In this document: positions 41,793-49,827 of the stretch, one piece after another
Layout of the letters: each line of letters starts with the position of its first letter
How positions within the stretch are numbered: the first letter of the stretch is position 1
Assembly: GCA_016788585.1 (NCBI GenBank)
Contig: JAEURP010000006.1
Location: forward strand, 62,001 to 126,000
DNA length: 64,000 nucleotides
Direction: 5' to 3'
From: Chthonomonas sp.
Lineage (GTDB): Bacteria; Armatimonadota; Fimbriimonadia; Fimbriimonadales; Fimbriimonadaceae
Position numbers and translations under genes: made by a program
The notes under the pieces: generated by a model
Databases searched by the model: none
The model's input: only the letters and a program-made list of their open reading frames with translations
What the model was told of the DNA's origin: nothing

Positions 41793-42566
41793 ATGAAAAA
41801 TATTTCTTTGTTGGCCCTTTCCTTGGGCGTCTTGAGCGTGGCGAACGCAGCCACCTTTACCCTGACCGATGGTAACTCGGTAGTCAATGGTGACGACGCT
41901 ATTGGTCTCTACGATTGGTTCACCGATGGTACTGACCACCTTTACAATCAGGACTACTTCTGGCGCGTCGGCAACACGGCTGAGCAGCGACAGGGTGCGA
42001 TTGGCCCTGGTGTGATCACGCAGTTCGCTCCAAACATCGCAAACGTAAAGTTTACGGCGGCGGGCCTGTTCAGCATCGACATTACTTACACTCTGATCGG
42101 CGGCGCCAATGGTAGCGGCACATCCGACATCGGCGAAGTCGTGCGAATTCGCAATCTTACGAATCAGGCGTTGGACTTCCACCTGTTCGAGTACGATGAT
42201 TTCGATATTCTCGGCACGGCAGGCGGCGACACCGCGTTCTTCGATGGCAATATCGTGACGCAGTTCGAAATGCCGGTCGTCAGCATGGTCGGAACCGTTC
42301 CTACAGCTAACCGATGGCAGATTGGCCCATTCCCTGGCCTCCTCAACGACCTAAACGATGGCGTTGCCACAAACCTGACCAACGGTGTCACTCCTAGCGG
42401 CCCCGGCGACATGACCTTTGCATTCCAATGGGATCGAACCATTGCTGCTAACGGCAACTTCATCATGTCGAAGAATAAGCGCATCGAGACCGTACCAGAG
42501 CCAGCCACCATGGCAGCTCTTGGGCTTGGCCTCGCGGCGTTGGCTCGCCGACGAAGGAGCAAGTAA
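41793..42566 (+). CDS. PEP-CTERM protein, VPEP type
   Basis: A 257-aa exported protein: signal peptide (1-18, ending NAA), a beta-rich body (about 20-230) with LTDGNSVVNGDDAIGLYDW and FHLFEYDDFDILGT, and the tail VPEPATMAALGLGLAAL plus ARRRRSK. I do not recognise the body fold; the spacing of aromatic residues suggests a beta-sandwich. Unlike most genes here it has a real leader with GAGGAG 7 nt before the ATG. I chose the ATG at 41793 over the TTG at 41781 because of this sequence and the signal peptide. Confidence 0.85.
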   Translation: MKNISLLALSLGVLSVANAATFTLTDGNSVVNGDDAIGLYDWFTDGTDHLYNQDYFWRVGNTAEQRQGAIGPGVITQFAPNIANVKFTAAGLFSIDITYTLIGGANGSGTSDIGEVVRIRNLTNQALDFHLFEYDDFDILGTAGGDTAFFDGNIVTQFEMPVVSMVGTVPTANRWQIGPFPGLLNDLNDGVATNLTNGVTPSGPGDMTFAFQWDRTIAANGNFIMSKNKRIETVPEPATMAALGLGLAALARRRRSK

Positions 42567-42591
42567 AAGCTCCGTCTCTTCTACAACTTTT

Positions 42592-42622
42592 CGCCCATCC
42601 AGTCTCTGGATGGGCGCTTTTT
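42592..42622 (+). terminator. Rho-independent terminator of the VPEP-type gene
   Basis: CGCCCATCCAG and CTGGATGGGCG pair around TCT and are followed by CTTTTT. It touches the end of the convergent phosphoesterase gene. Confidence 0.9.
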
Positions 42623-43373
42623 AGTTGGTGAACAGGGGGTGAAGTTGCCCTGTGAGTTGCTTGGTTCGTGGATCGAAGTCGTAGACGCCAACAAACCGGG
42701 CATGCGATCCGCCCTGGCAAATCCATGTTTCGTGATGCCTTAGCGGCTGTTCGAGCACGCTGTGCGAATGCCCACCTAAGATGATATCGAACTCGGGCAC
42801 TGCCTCGGCAAGCATTTTGTCTTTGCTAAGCCCGATATGGGTGAGTCCGATTACAACGTCGACACTGGGTCGCAATGCGCCAGCCTCCCTTCGTGCCGCC
42901 AGGATCGGATCCTCCCACAGATAGGCGCTGGCCGCCCGGGCGGTCATCTTAGCGGTCACCATCGGCACACTGACGCCAATCAAGCCGATCCGCCAGCCAC
43001 CTCGCTCGAAGACCAGCGAGCCGGGAAGAGGATGGCTGCCGTCACTCTTGGCGGTCAAGTTGGCACACAGTAGCGGGTGCTGGTGCCCCTTTAGCTTGGC
43101 TTCAAATGCAGAAGAGAGTAAGTGAGTTTCGCGGTTACCAATCGTTCCAGCATCAATCGGAATTTTTGAGAGTAGGCTCCAAACCTTCTCTTCTCGAGTT
43201 GGAATGGCAAGGTTCCCGGCGCTTATCCCGTCGCCCGTTTCGAGGGCCAAGCAAACTTCCGTGCGATGGGCGACGATTAGTGGGATGTGCTCGGGCCGTA
43301 GCTTCCCGTGCAAATCATTAAGATGGATGAGCCGAAGGCTAGCCGACGCGATTGGCAAAATAGTCCAGCGCAA
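42621..43373 (-). CDS. Metallophosphoesterase, 5'-nucleotidase (UshA-like) family
   Basis: The 250-aa protein contains a calcineurin-like core: HLNDLHG with the first metal site, LALETGDGIS, GLTHIG and the last metal site GGHSHSVLEQ. The motif that should read GNH-E/D reads GNRETH, so the usual His is Arg. Only the catalytic domain is present; the C-terminal substrate domain of UshA is missing. No export signal is clear. The start is a TTG at 43373 inside the end of secG, and a TTG at 43358 is also possible. I rate the family as sure and the activity as uncertain. Confidence 0.78.
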   Translation of the reverse strand: MRWTILPIASASLRLIHLNDLHGKLRPEHIPLIVAHRTEVCLALETGDGISAGNLAIPTREEKVWSLLSKIPIDAGTIGNRETHLLSSAFEAKLKGHQHPLLCANLTAKSDGSHPLPGSLVFERGGWRIGLIGVSVPMVTAKMTARAASAYLWEDPILAARREAGALRPSVDVVIGLTHIGLSKDKMLAEAVPEFDIILGGHSHSVLEQPLRHHETWICQGGSHARFVGVYDFDPRTKQLTGQLHPLFTN

Positions 43374-43581
43374 TCATCGCGACCAAGAATCCGCCAGCCA
43401 AATACATGTTAAGTTTGGCAATCTGGTCATCTACCGTCGCACGCCCCTTAAATGTCGTGCGAACCGCTCCACCGCCCGACATCGCATCACCCTTGCTCGT
43501 CACCAAAATGAGCACGATGAAGACGGCAGCGATGAGGATGGCTAACCCAAGCAGGAAGTTATAGATCTGTTGGTTCGACAC
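43339..43581 (-). CDS. secG: Preprotein translocase subunit SecG
   Basis: An 80-aa protein with the SecG layout: a first transmembrane helix (residues 6-27), a loop with KGDAMSGGGAVRTTFKGR, and a second helix (60-77). SecG helps SecYE in protein export. The start is GTG with a TATAAT 9 nt upstream, which gives a leader of only a few bases. Its 3' end overlaps the phosphoesterase gene by 35 bp. Confidence 0.9.
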   Translation of the reverse strand: MSNQQIYNFLLGLAILIAAVFIVLILVTSKGDAMSGGGAVRTTFKGRATVDDQIAKLNMYLAGGFLVAMIALDYFANRVG

Positions 43582-43591
43582 GGCACCAAAA

Positions 43592-44710
43592 TTATACTCC
43601 GACGAACCACCTTAGATTCAAGACTCGGGCCAGCTCACTGACGACGTACGCTAGGCTAAGGTATCCCAATAGAATAAAAGGTAAGCCAGAGGAAACGAAT
43701 CGCTGCCAAGGATTCGGTGCTACAACTGGGTTGTTTTCATACTTTGCAAGCAAGTCTTTGCCCGCGAAGATTCCTGCCTCAAGCTGCTTTCGACTAGGAG
43801 GCCGGGTGGTAAACCAATACTGAATGAAGGCGCCCAGCGGACGCCAAAAAAACAGAGTTGCCAATATTGCCACGAGCACCTGCAATTGCGGATCGCCAAA
43901 CCAATTTCCAAACGCGATCCCAAAAAAGAGGCTCATTCCAGCCGCGAGGTTTGTACCGCACCGCGGGTGAACCCGTGGCATCCTCTTGACAATTTCTGGA
44001 TGGAGTTCTTCCCCCCTCTCGATGGCGTGAACGACCATGTGCTCAGCGGCGTGGTATCCAGCCAGCGGTGTCAGCCGGATCGCTCCCAAAAAGAGCAGCA
44101 CAGAAAGGAAGCCAGATACCGATTCGGCGACAGAAATCGATGCACTCGCTCGGATCATGCCGATTCCAACCCAGTTCGACGTATTGAGTGCGACCAAATG
44201 GACCAGAGCCAAAAACAAACCAGTCAACGCAAGCGCCCAAAACCCTACTCCGCCTTGCTGGGCACCATTCGTCAGGTAGACCCCCATCGGTGTTGCCATT
44301 CCGCCAACCAGGGGCGGACGAATGCCCCGTGGGATGTGGGGAAATAGTCTCGATGGCGTAAGCATGCCGACGAGATTCATCTGTTGGTCGACCACGACCA
44401 CACACGGGGCTCGTTGGTCTTCGAAGACCCTGAGCGCCTCCGCCCCAGAGGCCCCGGCGAACAACATGGGCAACTTCGTTAAGGGCAAAGAACTCACGCT
44501 AGCGGTTTGTTCGAATCCAGCACTCAGTGCCTGGGTGAGATCGCGCTCATCTAGGGCACCGATAATTCGGCTTCCGTCACTCACGGGCAGTGCCGGCAGA
44601 CCAAGATCTCGCATTCGCTCCGCCGCAAGTTGTAGCGAGCTCTCTACACCGATCGGCACGACGGGCTGACACAAGTTTCCAATAGGTCGCCCCAATAGGG
44701 GATTCATCAC
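43592..44710 (-). CDS. CBS-pair plus DUF1385 membrane protein
   Basis: The 372-aa protein joins two N-terminal CBS domains (about 1-125, ending with LVGMLTPSRLFPHIPRG) to a DUF1385 membrane domain with several helices. The DUF1385 signature is clear: YHAAEHMVVHAIERGEEL then VHPRCGTNLA. CBS pairs bind adenosyl nucleotides, so the membrane domain may be regulated by energy charge; this is inference. It overlaps the MoxR gene by 4 bp (ATGA), so the two are translated together. Confidence 0.85.
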   Translation of the reverse strand: MMNPLLGRPIGNLCQPVVPIGVESSLQLAAERMRDLGLPALPVSDGSRIIGALDERDLTQALSAGFEQTASVSSLPLTKLPMLFAGASGAEALRVFEDQRAPCVVVVDQQMNLVGMLTPSRLFPHIPRGIRPPLVGGMATPMGVYLTNGAQQGGVGFWALALTGLFLALVHLVALNTSNWVGIGMIRASASISVAESVSGFLSVLLFLGAIRLTPLAGYHAAEHMVVHAIERGEELHPEIVKRMPRVHPRCGTNLAAGMSLFFGIAFGNWFGDPQLQVLVAILATLFFWRPLGAFIQYWFTTRPPSRKQLEAGIFAGKDLLAKYENNPVVAPNPWQRFVSSGLPFILLGYLSLAYVVSELARVLNLRWFVGV

Positions 44711-45657
44711 CGCGGAATCTCCCGAGCGTTAATGAGATCGGTGAGAACTTCATCGATGGTGATACCTTGTGTATCGACGTCGGCTCGGATCATGACACGA
44801 TGGCGGAGGACGGGAAGGGCAAACTCCTTAACGTCGTCCGGAATCATGAAATCTCTTCCCTTCAGAGCAGCCGTGGCCTTTCCACAAGCCAGAAGAGCCA
44901 AACCAGCTCGAGGTGACGCCCCGATATGAATCTCGTGGTGATCCCGGGTAGCAGTCACAATTCCCAAAACGTAGTCCAATATCTTGGGCTCGACCTGAAC
45001 TCGGTCGGCTTCGGCGCGCATCGCTTGGAGTTGTTCGGCATTTGCCACAGCTTGGATTCCTGCCGCACTCAGATTTTGAGATCGAAAACCCAAATGAAAT
45101 CTCTGAAGTACTTCCCTTTCCGCTTCCTGCGACGGATACGGGACCAGGACCTTCATCAAGAACCGGTCCTGCTGAGCCTCGGGCAGGGGATAAGTGCCCT
45201 CGAATTCGATTGGGTTCTGCGTTGCAAAAACGAGAAATGGGTCGGGCAAGACGTGGCGCTCACCATCGATAGAGCTTTGCCTTTCCTCCATCGCCTCAAG
45301 GAGGGCGGCTTGAGTTTTGGGTGGCGTCCGATTGATTTCATCAGCAAGAAGGATATTGGTGAAGATCGGTCCCTTTCGCAGCTTAAACTCAACCGTCTTA
45401 GGATCAAAAACGTTAGTTCCGATCACGTCGCTCGGCATGAGGTCGGGTGTGAATTGGATTCTCGTGTACTCTAGATTGAGTGCTTGCGCGATGCTCCGCA
45501 CCAAGAGAGTTTTAGCCACTCCCGGAACGCCCTCAAGAAGAACATGGCCATTTGCAAGGATGGCAACCAGAACTTGATTAATGAGTGTCGTTTGACCAAC
45601 TATGGCTTTGCCAACTTCGGTGCGTAATCGCTCTGCGGTCTCAACGACGTTCGTCAT
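44707..45657 (-). CDS. MoxR-family AAA+ ATPase
   Basis: A 316-aa MoxR ATPase with Walker A GVPGVAKTLLVR near residue 45, Walker B/pore region LLADEINRTPPKTQAALLEAMEE, sensor 1 FATQNPIEFEGTYPLPEAQ and a C-terminal lid domain. MoxR proteins act as chaperones that load cofactors or assemble complexes, usually beside DUF58 and von Willebrand factor A genes. Here none is adjacent; the partner by overlap is the CBS-DUF1385 protein. A TAGTGT 15 nt before the ATG is the best -10. The 137 bp upstream contain nothing else I recognise. Confidence 0.92.
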   Translation of the reverse strand: MTNVVETAERLRTEVGKAIVGQTTLINQVLVAILANGHVLLEGVPGVAKTLLVRSIAQALNLEYTRIQFTPDLMPSDVIGTNVFDPKTVEFKLRKGPIFTNILLADEINRTPPKTQAALLEAMEERQSSIDGERHVLPDPFLVFATQNPIEFEGTYPLPEAQQDRFLMKVLVPYPSQEAEREVLQRFHLGFRSQNLSAAGIQAVANAEQLQAMRAEADRVQVEPKILDYVLGIVTATRDHHEIHIGASPRAGLALLACGKATAALKGRDFMIPDDVKEFALPVLRHRVMIRADVDTQGITIDEVLTDLINAREIPR

Positions 45658-45794
45658 GTTCTGAACGAGCGTACACTATCGGGCTGCCATTTGACCCAAT
45701 GGAACGCCCTAAGGCCCTTGACCGTTCATACTTTGGTGTAGCGCGATCAACAAGGAGTTGGAAACGGACGTCGGAGCAAGGAAAGCTCCACGCG

Positions 45795-46577
45795 CTACCC
45801 TTCACCGAGCTCACTAGTAAATTTGGGGCCAAAGAATCGCCCGGCATTTTCATTGAGTTGCCTGATCATCTGGTCCTTCTCCAAACCCCGTATTTCAGCA
45901 AGCTTTGAGGCAATGAACGGCAAAAACTTGGGGTGATTTCGTTGCCCGCGATGCGGTTCGGGCGGTAACCAGGGGGCGTCCGTCTCGATGACGAGCCGGT
46001 CTAAGGGAACCCAAGCAAGGACTTCGCGTAGTTCGTCGTTCTTGCGATAGGTTACCGGTCCATCTACGCCGAAATAGCAGCCGATCTCATTGGCCCTTTG
46101 TGCCTGCTCCATACTGCCAGCCCAGCAGTGCATCAGATAAGGCTGGCGGGGGCGACCTTCCAAGACGGGCAGTAGCTCGTCATAGGCATCGCGGCAGTGA
46201 AAGACCAACGGGGCGCCCAACTCGCCCGCGAGATCGAGCTGAGCCTGCAGAGCGTAGTGTTGCTCTTTCGGGGTGGCCCGATCGCGGTAAAAATCAAGGC
46301 CTATCTCTCCGATCGCGATTACCTTGGGGTTAGCCCATAGCAGACGGTATAGATCGAGAGAATCCTGTGAAAAAGTTGAGGCTGCATTAGGGTGATGGCC
46401 GACAACAGCCCAAACCGAATCAAACTGCTCTGCTAGTGCCACGGCCCTGCGGGACCATTCTTCGTCAATTCCAATGACGACTAGCCTGTTTACCCCCGCT
46501 TCAGTTGCGTCGATAACGGCCTTGGCGGGGTCTGGAAATGCCTCAAAGTCATTTAGGTGGCAATGTGTGTCGATCAT
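45795..46577 (-). CDS. TatD-family metal-dependent hydrolase
   Basis: A 260-aa TIM-barrel hydrolase starting MIDTHCHLNDFEAF, with the metal ligands H-x-H, the catalytic IGEIGLDFYRD segment, VFHCRDAY and LVIETDAPWLPPEPHRG. These are all TatD signatures. TatD enzymes are 3'-5' DNA exonucleases used in repair and DNA breakdown. It overlaps the acyltransferase gene by 4 bp and ends the minus-strand run from yebC. Confidence 0.92.
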   Translation of the reverse strand: MIDTHCHLNDFEAFPDPAKAVIDATEAGVNRLVVIGIDEEWSRRAVALAEQFDSVWAVVGHHPNAASTFSQDSLDLYRLLWANPKVIAIGEIGLDFYRDRATPKEQHYALQAQLDLAGELGAPLVFHCRDAYDELLPVLEGRPRQPYLMHCWAGSMEQAQRANEIGCYFGVDGPVTYRKNDELREVLAWVPLDRLVIETDAPWLPPEPHRGQRNHPKFLPFIASKLAEIRGLEKDQMIRQLNENAGRFFGPKFTSELGEG

Positions 46578-47200
46578 TTGCCCAGCTCATCGGCCCTTCG
46601 TTGCACTTCATTCATGGACTGTTTAAGTTGAACTCTCGCCACTTCCATGTCCTCGACAATGATCGGTTCGCCAAAAACCACCACGCATCTAGAAAATGGC
46701 ATCGGGACTAAGAACCGGTCCCAACTCTTAACAAATGACTTACGCTGCGCTGACGAAGACATTGGGACTATGGGAACTCCACTCTTTTTCGCCATTGCCA
46801 GAACGCCGTCTTGCACTTCTTCCGCAGGACCGCGCGGACCATCTGGCGTTAGGGCTAAGGAAGTTCCAGCCTTCAGGGCCGAGATCGACTCGATAAGGGC
46901 TCTGATACCCTGCCTGCCTGTACTTCCTCGAATGGTTGCCAACCCCAGCCGATCAAAGAGGCGGCTAAGCAGGTCCCCGTCTCTGCTGGGACTCACCAAA
47001 GCCGAAACACCCTTCCCTCTCAGAAAGAAAGCGCACACAAATAGGCGGCCATGCCATGAGGCAAAGATCTTCGCCTCACTGGGACTCATATGCGGTTCAT
47101 ACCCCTCTGATCGAATGCGGAGTGTGCGCCCCAAGCCGTAGATGAGCCATTCGAACAAGGGGGTCAGAGCTGTAAGGGTAAGTCTCCGCCAATTTGCCAT
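46574..47200 (-). CDS. DUF374 lysophospholipid acyltransferase-like protein
   Basis: A 208-aa membrane-associated acyltransferase of the DUF374 type: IFASWHGRLF replaces the usual H-x-x-x-x-D, then LVSPSRDGDLLSRLF, TIRGSTGRQG and ALTPDGPRGPAEEVQDG. Homologues attach a fatty acyl chain in lipid A or phospholipid assembly. I chose the ATG at 47200, which overlaps the rhomboid stop by one base (TGATG); the frame is open 25 codons further, but into the rhomboid gene. Confidence 0.87.
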   Translation of the reverse strand: MANWRRLTLTALTPLFEWLIYGLGRTLRIRSEGYEPHMSPSEAKIFASWHGRLFVCAFFLRGKGVSALVSPSRDGDLLSRLFDRLGLATIRGSTGRQGIRALIESISALKAGTSLALTPDGPRGPAEEVQDGVLAMAKKSGVPIVPMSSSAQRKSFVKSWDRFLVPMPFSRCVVVFGEPIIVEDMEVARVQLKQSMNEVQRRADELGK

Positions 47201-48177
47201 CAGACCAAACCTCGTGAGCGGGCAATGTCCATCGTGGGGTGGAGGGCAAACTCTTTGGCGAGGATTTCCTTCCACCCTCCGTCGGGCTCGATCAGAATGA
47301 GCTCTAGGATTGCATTGGGCCGTTCTGGACTTGCCTCCGCCGCAACACTCTTTAGCAATGCGATTTTCGCTGCCGCATCGGACGACGACGCCAACTTCAT
47401 TCGGTCCAGGGCTGGAATTGAGTTCAATGCTCCCAAGACGGCAAGTCGCTCTACTGGCAAGGGAGTCTGCTTGAGTCGATACTGAATCTCTCTTGTCCGA
47501 TCGCCTATCACTTGAGCGGCATCGGCCGCTTTCGCGATTGCAAGGGGGTCCTCTGGTGCTTGGTCAAGAATGGCCTGGGCAGCAACTAGAGCCGCATCGG
47601 GGGCACTGGCCTCCGCCGACATGAGTCGCTCATGACTCGCATCAAGCTCGGCCGACTCGGTTGCTCTGAAAACTAATGACATCGCAAGACCGAAAACCAG
47701 CCCTCCCAGATGAGCGGCGAATCCGGTGGCACCGGCGTTATCGCCAAGTCGAAAGAACATTCCAACTATTTGAAGGGCCGCCCAAACAACGATGACCGCA
47801 AGGACGGGCACCTGAACCCTGTTGGACAATGGAACGCTCTTTCTGGCGTACCGGATCGCCGAGAATCCGATGCAAGACGCCACGCAGGCACTCGCTCCCA
47901 CCAATATCCCGGAGTTGCTAGCGGAGTTGAAAAACGCCCAATGAAACAAAGTGCCAAAAAGCCCTCCCATGAGATAGACCACTAAGTACCGCCACCAGCC
48001 CAAGGCAATCTCTACGGCCGCCCCAGCAACGACAACAAATAACATGTTGCCCAGCAAATGAAAGACATTCCAGTGCAAGAACTGCGAGGCAAAAGCTGAC
48101 TCAATTGCTGGCGATGAAGCCCGAAATCCAAGGGACTCGACAAGAGAACCGCCGCTCATGGTCACCTGGACCGCCAA
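47200..48177 (-). CDS. Rhomboid-family intramembrane protease
   Basis: The protein has the rhomboid core: FLHWNVFHLLGNMLF, ILVGASACVASCIGF with the catalytic Ser (GxSA in place of GxSG) and GFAAHLGGLVFG with the catalytic His. After the membrane domain, a 150-residue helical soluble tail (about 175-325) is rich in Ala. The first standard start codon is a TTG at 48177. However, hydrophobic codons upstream in the same frame (TPWLTLALLIVNLVL, 48219 to 48175) look like the missing first helix. No ATG, GTG or TTG lies between them and the yebC stop. The true start may be a rare codon near 48210. Confidence 0.82.
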   Translation of the reverse strand: MAVQVTMSGGSLVESLGFRASSPAIESAFASQFLHWNVFHLLGNMLFVVVAGAAVEIALGWWRYLVVYLMGGLFGTLFHWAFFNSASNSGILVGASACVASCIGFSAIRYARKSVPLSNRVQVPVLAVIVVWAALQIVGMFFRLGDNAGATGFAAHLGGLVFGLAMSLVFRATESAELDASHERLMSAEASAPDAALVAAQAILDQAPEDPLAIAKAADAAQVIGDRTREIQYRLKQTPLPVERLAVLGALNSIPALDRMKLASSSDAAAKIALLKSVAAEASPERPNAILELILIEPDGGWKEILAKEFALHPTMDIARSRGLV

Positions 48178-48231
48178 AACGAGATTGACAATCAGGAGAG
48201 CAAGCGTCAGCCAGGGAGTTCGGACGCCCGT

Positions 48232-48975
48232 TTAGTCCTCCCCATAGAACTCGTCAGCGATCTCGACATTTACAAAGGTCTCTTTCACGTCGTCGAGCTC
48301 CTCGAGTGCATCCATGAGCGTGATGAGCTTTCGAGTCTCATCAGGAGACGGGGTCGCGAAATTTGTCGGAATTCGGGCCAAATTGACCTCCGCCGCCTTA
48401 ATCCCTTCCTTCTCCAGTCGGTCATTGGTCGAGTGCAGGTTCTCGATTTTGGTTTCTATAACAAAGTGGTCATCTTCGGTAGACACGTCTTCCGCCCCAG
48501 CATCAATTGCGCTCAGCGTCACCGTGTCTTCGTCGAGCCCATCAGAAGGAACCAGTATCTGACCGACATACTTGAATTGCCATGCTACCGACCCATTCTC
48601 GCCAAGAGAACCTCCATGCTTGCTAAACGCATGGCGCAGCTCTGCCACTGTACGATTCCGATTTTCGGTGTAAACCTCGACCATCAGAGCCGAGCCTCCT
48701 GGCCCATACCCTTCGTAGACGAGTTCCTCGAACTGCTCCCCTTCGATTTCGCCAGTTCCCCGCTTGATGGCCCGGTCGATGTTCTCTTTTGGAAGGGACT
48801 CTTCCTTGGCGCGCTCAATAGCCACTCGGAGCCGAGCGTTGGTGGCTGGGTCCCCGCCACCCGCCTTGGCCGCGATGATGATTTCGCGCCCTAGCTTCGT
48901 GAAGAGCTTTCCTCGAATCGCATCCTGCTTACCCTTTCGGATGCGAATATTCTTCCATTTGGAGTGGCCTGCCAT
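48232..48975 (-). CDS. YebC/PmpR-family protein
   Basis: A 247-aa protein starting MAGHSKWKNIRIRKGKQDA, the YebC signature. NARLRVAIERAKEESLPKENID and YEGYGPGGSALMVEVYTEN follow in the standard three-domain order. YebC proteins bind DNA or act on ribosomes stalled at proline-rich stretches. It heads the minus-strand run yebC, rhomboid, DUF374, tatD. Its TAA is directly followed by the first codons of the rhomboid frame. A TAGAAC 7 nt before the ATG may be its -10. Confidence 0.95.
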   Translation of the reverse strand: MAGHSKWKNIRIRKGKQDAIRGKLFTKLGREIIIAAKAGGGDPATNARLRVAIERAKEESLPKENIDRAIKRGTGEIEGEQFEELVYEGYGPGGSALMVEVYTENRNRTVAELRHAFSKHGGSLGENGSVAWQFKYVGQILVPSDGLDEDTVTLSAIDAGAEDVSTEDDHFVIETKIENLHSTNDRLEKEGIKAAEVNLARIPTNFATPSPDETRKLITLMDALEELDDVKETFVNVEIADEFYGED

Positions 48976-49080
48976 ATCCTGCGTTCTATTTTGGCAGGTT
49001 TGTTAGCTTGGGTTCGAATCGGGCGGCAACTCCCTTGAATCAGCAACTGGGTGCCCTGTCAAGGTATCACCAAAGTCTCT

Positions 49081-49827
49081 GTGCTCGAAGTCACCAACCT
49101 CGTTAAGACTTACAAGGCCCTTCGGGCAGTGGATTCGCTCAGCTTCACGATCAATCCGGGCGAGATTGTTGGGCTAATCGGTCCTAATGGGGCTGGCAAA
49201 ACCACCAGTCTGCGCTGCTGTGCGGGCATTTTGAGACCAACTAGTGGCCAAATCAAGATTAATGGCTTCGACATTCTCACCGATCAGGCAAAGGCAAAGA
49301 GCGGCTTGGCATACGTCCCCGAGGTTCCAAGCCTATACGAGCTTCTCACCGTCGACGAGCATCTCAAGTTCGTTGCCATGTGTTACGGCACTTTGGACGT
49401 TTACGAAGAACGCAAGGACGAGTTACTCGAGCGCTACAACTTGACGGAAAAGCGTGGCGAACTCATTGCGACGCTCAGCAAAGGTATGCGCCAGAAATTC
49501 AGTGTTGCATGTGCTCTCGTGCATCGCGCCAATGTCTTGCTATTCGATGAACCGCTGATCGGTATTGACCCCGCCGGTGTGGCCGAGATTAAGCAAGAGT
49601 TTCACAATGCCAAAAAGAATGGGGCAAGCATCGTCATCTCGACCCACTTGCTCGACACTGCCGAAAGACTCTGCGATCGCATCCTTATCGTTTCCCGCGG
49701 CAGGTTGCTTTTTGAAGGCACACTTGAAGCTCTTCGTAGACGTAGCCAGAATCAGAATGCAACGTTAGAGGAATTGTTCTTGCAAATTACGGAAGGAGAC
49801 CAAGGTGCACCCCCTCCTCTGGCTTAG
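49081..49827 (+). CDS. ABC transporter ATP-binding protein
   Basis: A 248-aa ABC ATPase with Walker A GPNGAGKTT (about 34-42), Q-loop, signature TLSKGMRQK (about 131-138), Walker B VLLFDEP (about 152-158) and the H-loop in VISTHLLDT. It resembles ABC-2 exporter ATPases such as the bacitracin/Nat-type group. I chose the GTG at 49081; an in-frame GTG ten codons earlier is the alternative. Its end overlaps the permease gene by 23 bp. Confidence 0.92.
   Translation: MLEVTNLVKTYKALRAVDSLSFTINPGEIVGLIGPNGAGKTTSLRCCAGILRPTSGQIKINGFDILTDQAKAKSGLAYVPEVPSLYELLTVDEHLKFVAMCYGTLDVYEERKDELLERYNLTEKRGELIATLSKGMRQKFSVACALVHRANVLLFDEPLIGIDPAGVAEIKQEFHNAKKNGASIVISTHLLDTAERLCDRILIVSRGRLLFEGTLEALRRRSQNQNATLEELFLQITEGDQGAPPPLA

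Noticed and set aside
49010-49030. GGTTCGAATC resembling a tRNA T-loop
   Set aside because: The flanking bases do not pair as a T-stem and no acceptor or anticodon arm can be drawn.
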